Positions 5,013-7,663 of a stretch of 7,663 nucleotides of DNA are shown here, one piece after another. The notes under the pieces are model-generated. The model ran no database searches. It saw only the letters and a list, made by a program, of their open reading frames with translations, and was not told where the DNA came from. Origin of the DNA: Komagataeibacter kakiaceti JCM 25156 (GTDB lineage: Bacteria; Pseudomonadota; Alphaproteobacteria; Acetobacterales; Acetobacteraceae); the NCBI RefSeq assembly GCF_000613305.1, contig NZ_BAIO01000087.1:1-7663 (forward strand), in the 5' to 3' direction. A program made the position numbers and the translations under genes. How positions within the stretch are numbered: position 1 is the first letter of the stretch; every line of letters starts with the position of its first letter.

Positions 5013-7663
5013 TCAGAACTTCAGACGGAAATGTGCGCGGGCGCCACTGTCCACAGACTGGTTACCATACTGGCCGACATAGGATATTCCGATATCGATC
5101 CGGTTGCTAACTTTTGCTGACAACCCTGTATCGATCACTGCGGCATCGATTGAGAGCGGCACGCCGGCGATGTCCATGTTGCCGCTGTTGGCAGCCGCAA
5201 ACAGTTCATGTGTTGTGGGAATCGTCAGACCAAAGGCATGGCGATAGCCCAACGTCGCATGCGGCGTCAGCAGGAACCGGCCCGCCTGGAACGTCGAGGC
5301 CAGATGGACACCAAAGGTCGAGAACGTCACGCCCGTATCGATGCCCTGTCCACGCAATGCCGCGGCACCACCATGTTCCTGGAAACCATCCGTATGCAGG
5401 TTCACATAGGCAACATTGCCAAAGGGCTCGATCGTGGTGTTGCCCATATGGAACTTGTAGCCCAGCTCACCAAAGCCCTGCGCCGTTCCCCCCAGATACG
5501 CGCTGTTCAAGCGGTTCTGGAAGCCCTGGAACGCCACATTGCGACGGATGCTGATCATGTCCCATGTGTAGGTCGCACCCAGACGCAGGTTCAGATTGCC
5601 CCAATGTGTGCCAGCATATCCACCGACAGTTACATTGTTGCTGTGTCCCGAAGAACCTCGCCCGCTCCCGACATCGAACATCGAACGGCCATAGCTGATC
5701 AGGCCACCGACACGCCATGTATCGGCGACCGGCGCATCAGCCCCATGATGAACCCGGCGGTCGAATGATGCATCGACGCCGCATTGCCATCCCCCGAATT
5801 GCTGCCCAGGCTGCCAAAAGCTTCACCCCACATCACGGCCCGGTCCGAATAGCAATGGCCATCCGTCCGGCGCCGGTGCTTGAGGTCGGCCGTACGGATC
5901 GTGCTGTCCACGGGGCCGTCACAGTCAGCGGAAGCCAGCCGGTCAAACACTGCCTGACGGGCGAAGAAGCTGTCCTGGATCAGTGCCGTACGGGCTGAAG
6001 CATGTACTTCGCCCGAGAGGGCATCCAGCCCCTTGCGGGCACTGTTGCCGTTCAGCTGCTCCATCGCCTTCACGACCGAACTGGTGTCCGGGAGATCATC
6101 CAGTCCCCGTCCTGTCTCACGCTCGTTGCGGGTATTCCCCGCTTCCGAGAAGCTGGTGCCGTTACGCTGCATCAGCAGGTCCACATCATTGGCCGTATAG
6201 ACCAGTGTCGGAGACATGAAGGTGTAGTCATTCACGATGTTCGTCGACAGGTTCGTATACTTGCCCGAGACACCCCCTGCTGCCGAAACCAGCGTGTAGG
6301 CTTCACCATATTTCAGTGCCGTGCCATCAGCCACATGGAAGTCGACCGTGCCACCTGAAAGGGCTGCCGCACCCGACACCTTCACCAGGTCACTGGTCAG
6401 CTGCTGATAGGACTGGTTATCCACCGACAGGCTTGTACCTGTCATCGTCGCGTTCCCGTCCGCAGCCAGGATCGAACCAGTCGCCATGTCCAAGGTGCCA
6501 TTGACGTTCAGCGTACCGATTGTACCACTGCCAGCCGGGGAGAGAATGCCGCCAGCGGCAACATTCGTACTTCCAACCGTGCCCGTGCCGGAAAGGGTGC
6601 CCCCATTATCGACAGTGACAGCCGAGTTGGCCAAGGACCCATCAACATCCAGCATGCCGGCCGAAATATCGGTCCTCCCGGTGAAGGCGGAATCGTCTCC
6701 GTCAATTGCAACCGTGCCCGTGCCGGACTTCGTGAAGGAGCCATTCCCGGAAAGGGTATTGGCCAGGGTTCCCGAAGTGTCCTGGGAAACTTCCAGCGCA
6801 GCATTGTCCACAATGCCACCCGAACCGAAGCTGGACGTCGTGCCGACCAGGGTTCCGCCTGTGATTGCCGTGCCCCCACTATAGGTGTTCACGCCGCTCA
6901 GCGTCGTCCGGCCCGTGCCGGCCTGGGTCAGGCTGCCCGTACCATCAATCGTCTGCGCCATGGCAAACGCATTGCCATGGTCAATGGTCAACTGACCATT
7001 GTCATGGATCGCAGAACTGTCGGAAAGGCTGCCTGTCGTCCCGCCATCACCCAGCTGCAGCGTGCCGCCACTGATCGTCGTAGCTCCTGTGTAAGTATTC
7101 GCACCCGTCAGCGTCTCCGTCCCGCCAGAGACCGTCAGGCCGCCAGAACCGGACATGCCGCCGGAATAGGTGCTGCTGGCTTTGGTCAGGTCCAGCGTGC
7201 CGTCCAGCGTGCCACTGGCAGTTCCCGACAGAGAACCCGCCGTCGAACCCGCAGACGCCACATCGAACGTGCCGCCATTGGCCGCAACCGTGCCGTCAAC
7301 CGTGTTGCCGTCCAGCGTCAGCGAACCGGCCGTCTGGGTCACATCACCCGAGACGGTGTTGCCCGCACCCAGCGTCATCGTCCCGCTGTTCGCCGCACTC
7401 GCCAGTGTCCCGCCCGTCGCGCTGAATGTCGCACCAGACGCATTCGTCACAGCACCTGCCGTCGTGTCGCTCAGCCTCGCCGTGCCGCCATTGTTCGCAA
7501 CAGCGCAAGCGTGCCGTCTTCAGCCGTAAACGTCCCGGTATTGGTTGTCGTGCCAGCAACCGTGCCGCCATTGACATCCGTCGTCCCGGCAGTCGTCAGC
7601 GCACCCGCAACAGAACCCGGCAGGCTGAGGCCTGCACCAGACGCCACCGTCGTCACACCCGTA
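5013..7663 (-). pseudogene. Autotransporter (type Va), C-terminal part, two frameshifts
   Basis: This is a surface protein that crosses the outer membrane through its own C-terminal barrel. The passenger (about 7663-5850) is a Gly/Ser/Thr-rich beta-helix with autotransporter-associated strand repeats, e.g. LTGANTYTGATTISGGTL, LSGVNTYSGGTAITGGTL and a weaker third copy (FTGRTDISAGMLDVDGSL). A helical linker (SSVVKAMEQLNGNSARKGLDALSGEVHASARTAL) leads to the barrel, which begins at AVMWGEAFGSLG and ends in ARAHFRLKF, with the C-terminal Phe expected for outer-membrane insertion. Two breaks occur. One missing C in the run 5741-5744 separates GFIMG from ADAPVADTWRVGGLISYG. One missing C near 7498 separates EDGTLALL from ANNGGTARLSD. 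With both repaired the frame is open across the window. The signal peptide lies beyond the right edge. Likely an adhesin-like passenger; no protease or lipase triad is visible in this part. Confidence 0.88.

Noticed and set aside
5208..5768. Plus-strand open frame of 186 codons
   Set aside because: It is antisense to the autotransporter barrel, is rich in R/H/P as expected for a shadow frame, and has no recognisable domain.
6486..7529. Plus-strand open frames rich in V, P and A opposite the passenger
   Set aside because: The repetitive codons of the Gly/Ser/Thr-rich passenger give long antisense frames automatically.
6500..7663. CRISPR or tandem DNA repeat in the repetitive right end
   Set aside because: Recurring bits such as GTGCCG and CCCGTGCCGG are codon-level echoes of Gly/Thr-rich beta-helix repeats with irregular spacing, not direct repeats with spacers.

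Overview
The window is GC-rich bacterial DNA. Its IS66-family element, high-GC alphaproteobacterial style, AidA-like autotransporter and IalB-like periplasmic protein fit an acetic acid bacterium (Acetobacteraceae) or a relative, and the mix of genes suggests an accessory or plasmid-like region. The taxon is an inference from protein style; no rRNA or housekeeping gene is present.

Layout. 1-219 (minus): 5' part of a WGR-domain protein, broken by one missing base. 220-448: regulatory stretch with an 11-bp-arm palindrome (310-336) and three operator-like repeats at 21-22 bp spacing (381-435) over a promoter. 449-901 (plus): an AT-rich orphan gene of 150 codons, followed by a 12-bp-arm hairpin (912-939). 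1073-1251 and 3749-4357 (plus): a toxin-antitoxin operon, made of an XRE-HTH protein with a VapB-like tail and a VapC PIN toxin. An IS66-family element (1248-3748) with an exact 8-bp target duplication splits the antitoxin. 4358-4542: short intergenic region with a second copy of the 310-336 palindrome core and a strong stem-loop. 4543-7663 (minus): an IalB-like exported protein downstream of a large autotransporter whose N-terminal part runs off the window.

How the parts work together. Removing the IS and one copy of GTAGCGTC restores a continuous 115-codon antitoxin whose stop overlaps the GTG start of vapC, so this was a translationally coupled toxin-antitoxin pair. A near-perfect -10 box lies only 4 nt before the antitoxin ATG, which suggests a leaderless, autoregulated transcript. 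Both partners are now damaged: the antitoxin by the IS, the toxin by a frameshift. The IS carries tnpA and tnpB intact, but tnpC is frameshifted between its catalytic residues.

A recurring oddity is that five separate reading frames (WGR, tnpC, vapC, and the autotransporter twice) break in ways explained by missing G or C bases in short G/C runs. This points either to uncorrected homopolymer errors in the assembly or to a decaying region. Several 'pseudogene' calls below therefore depend on resequencing.
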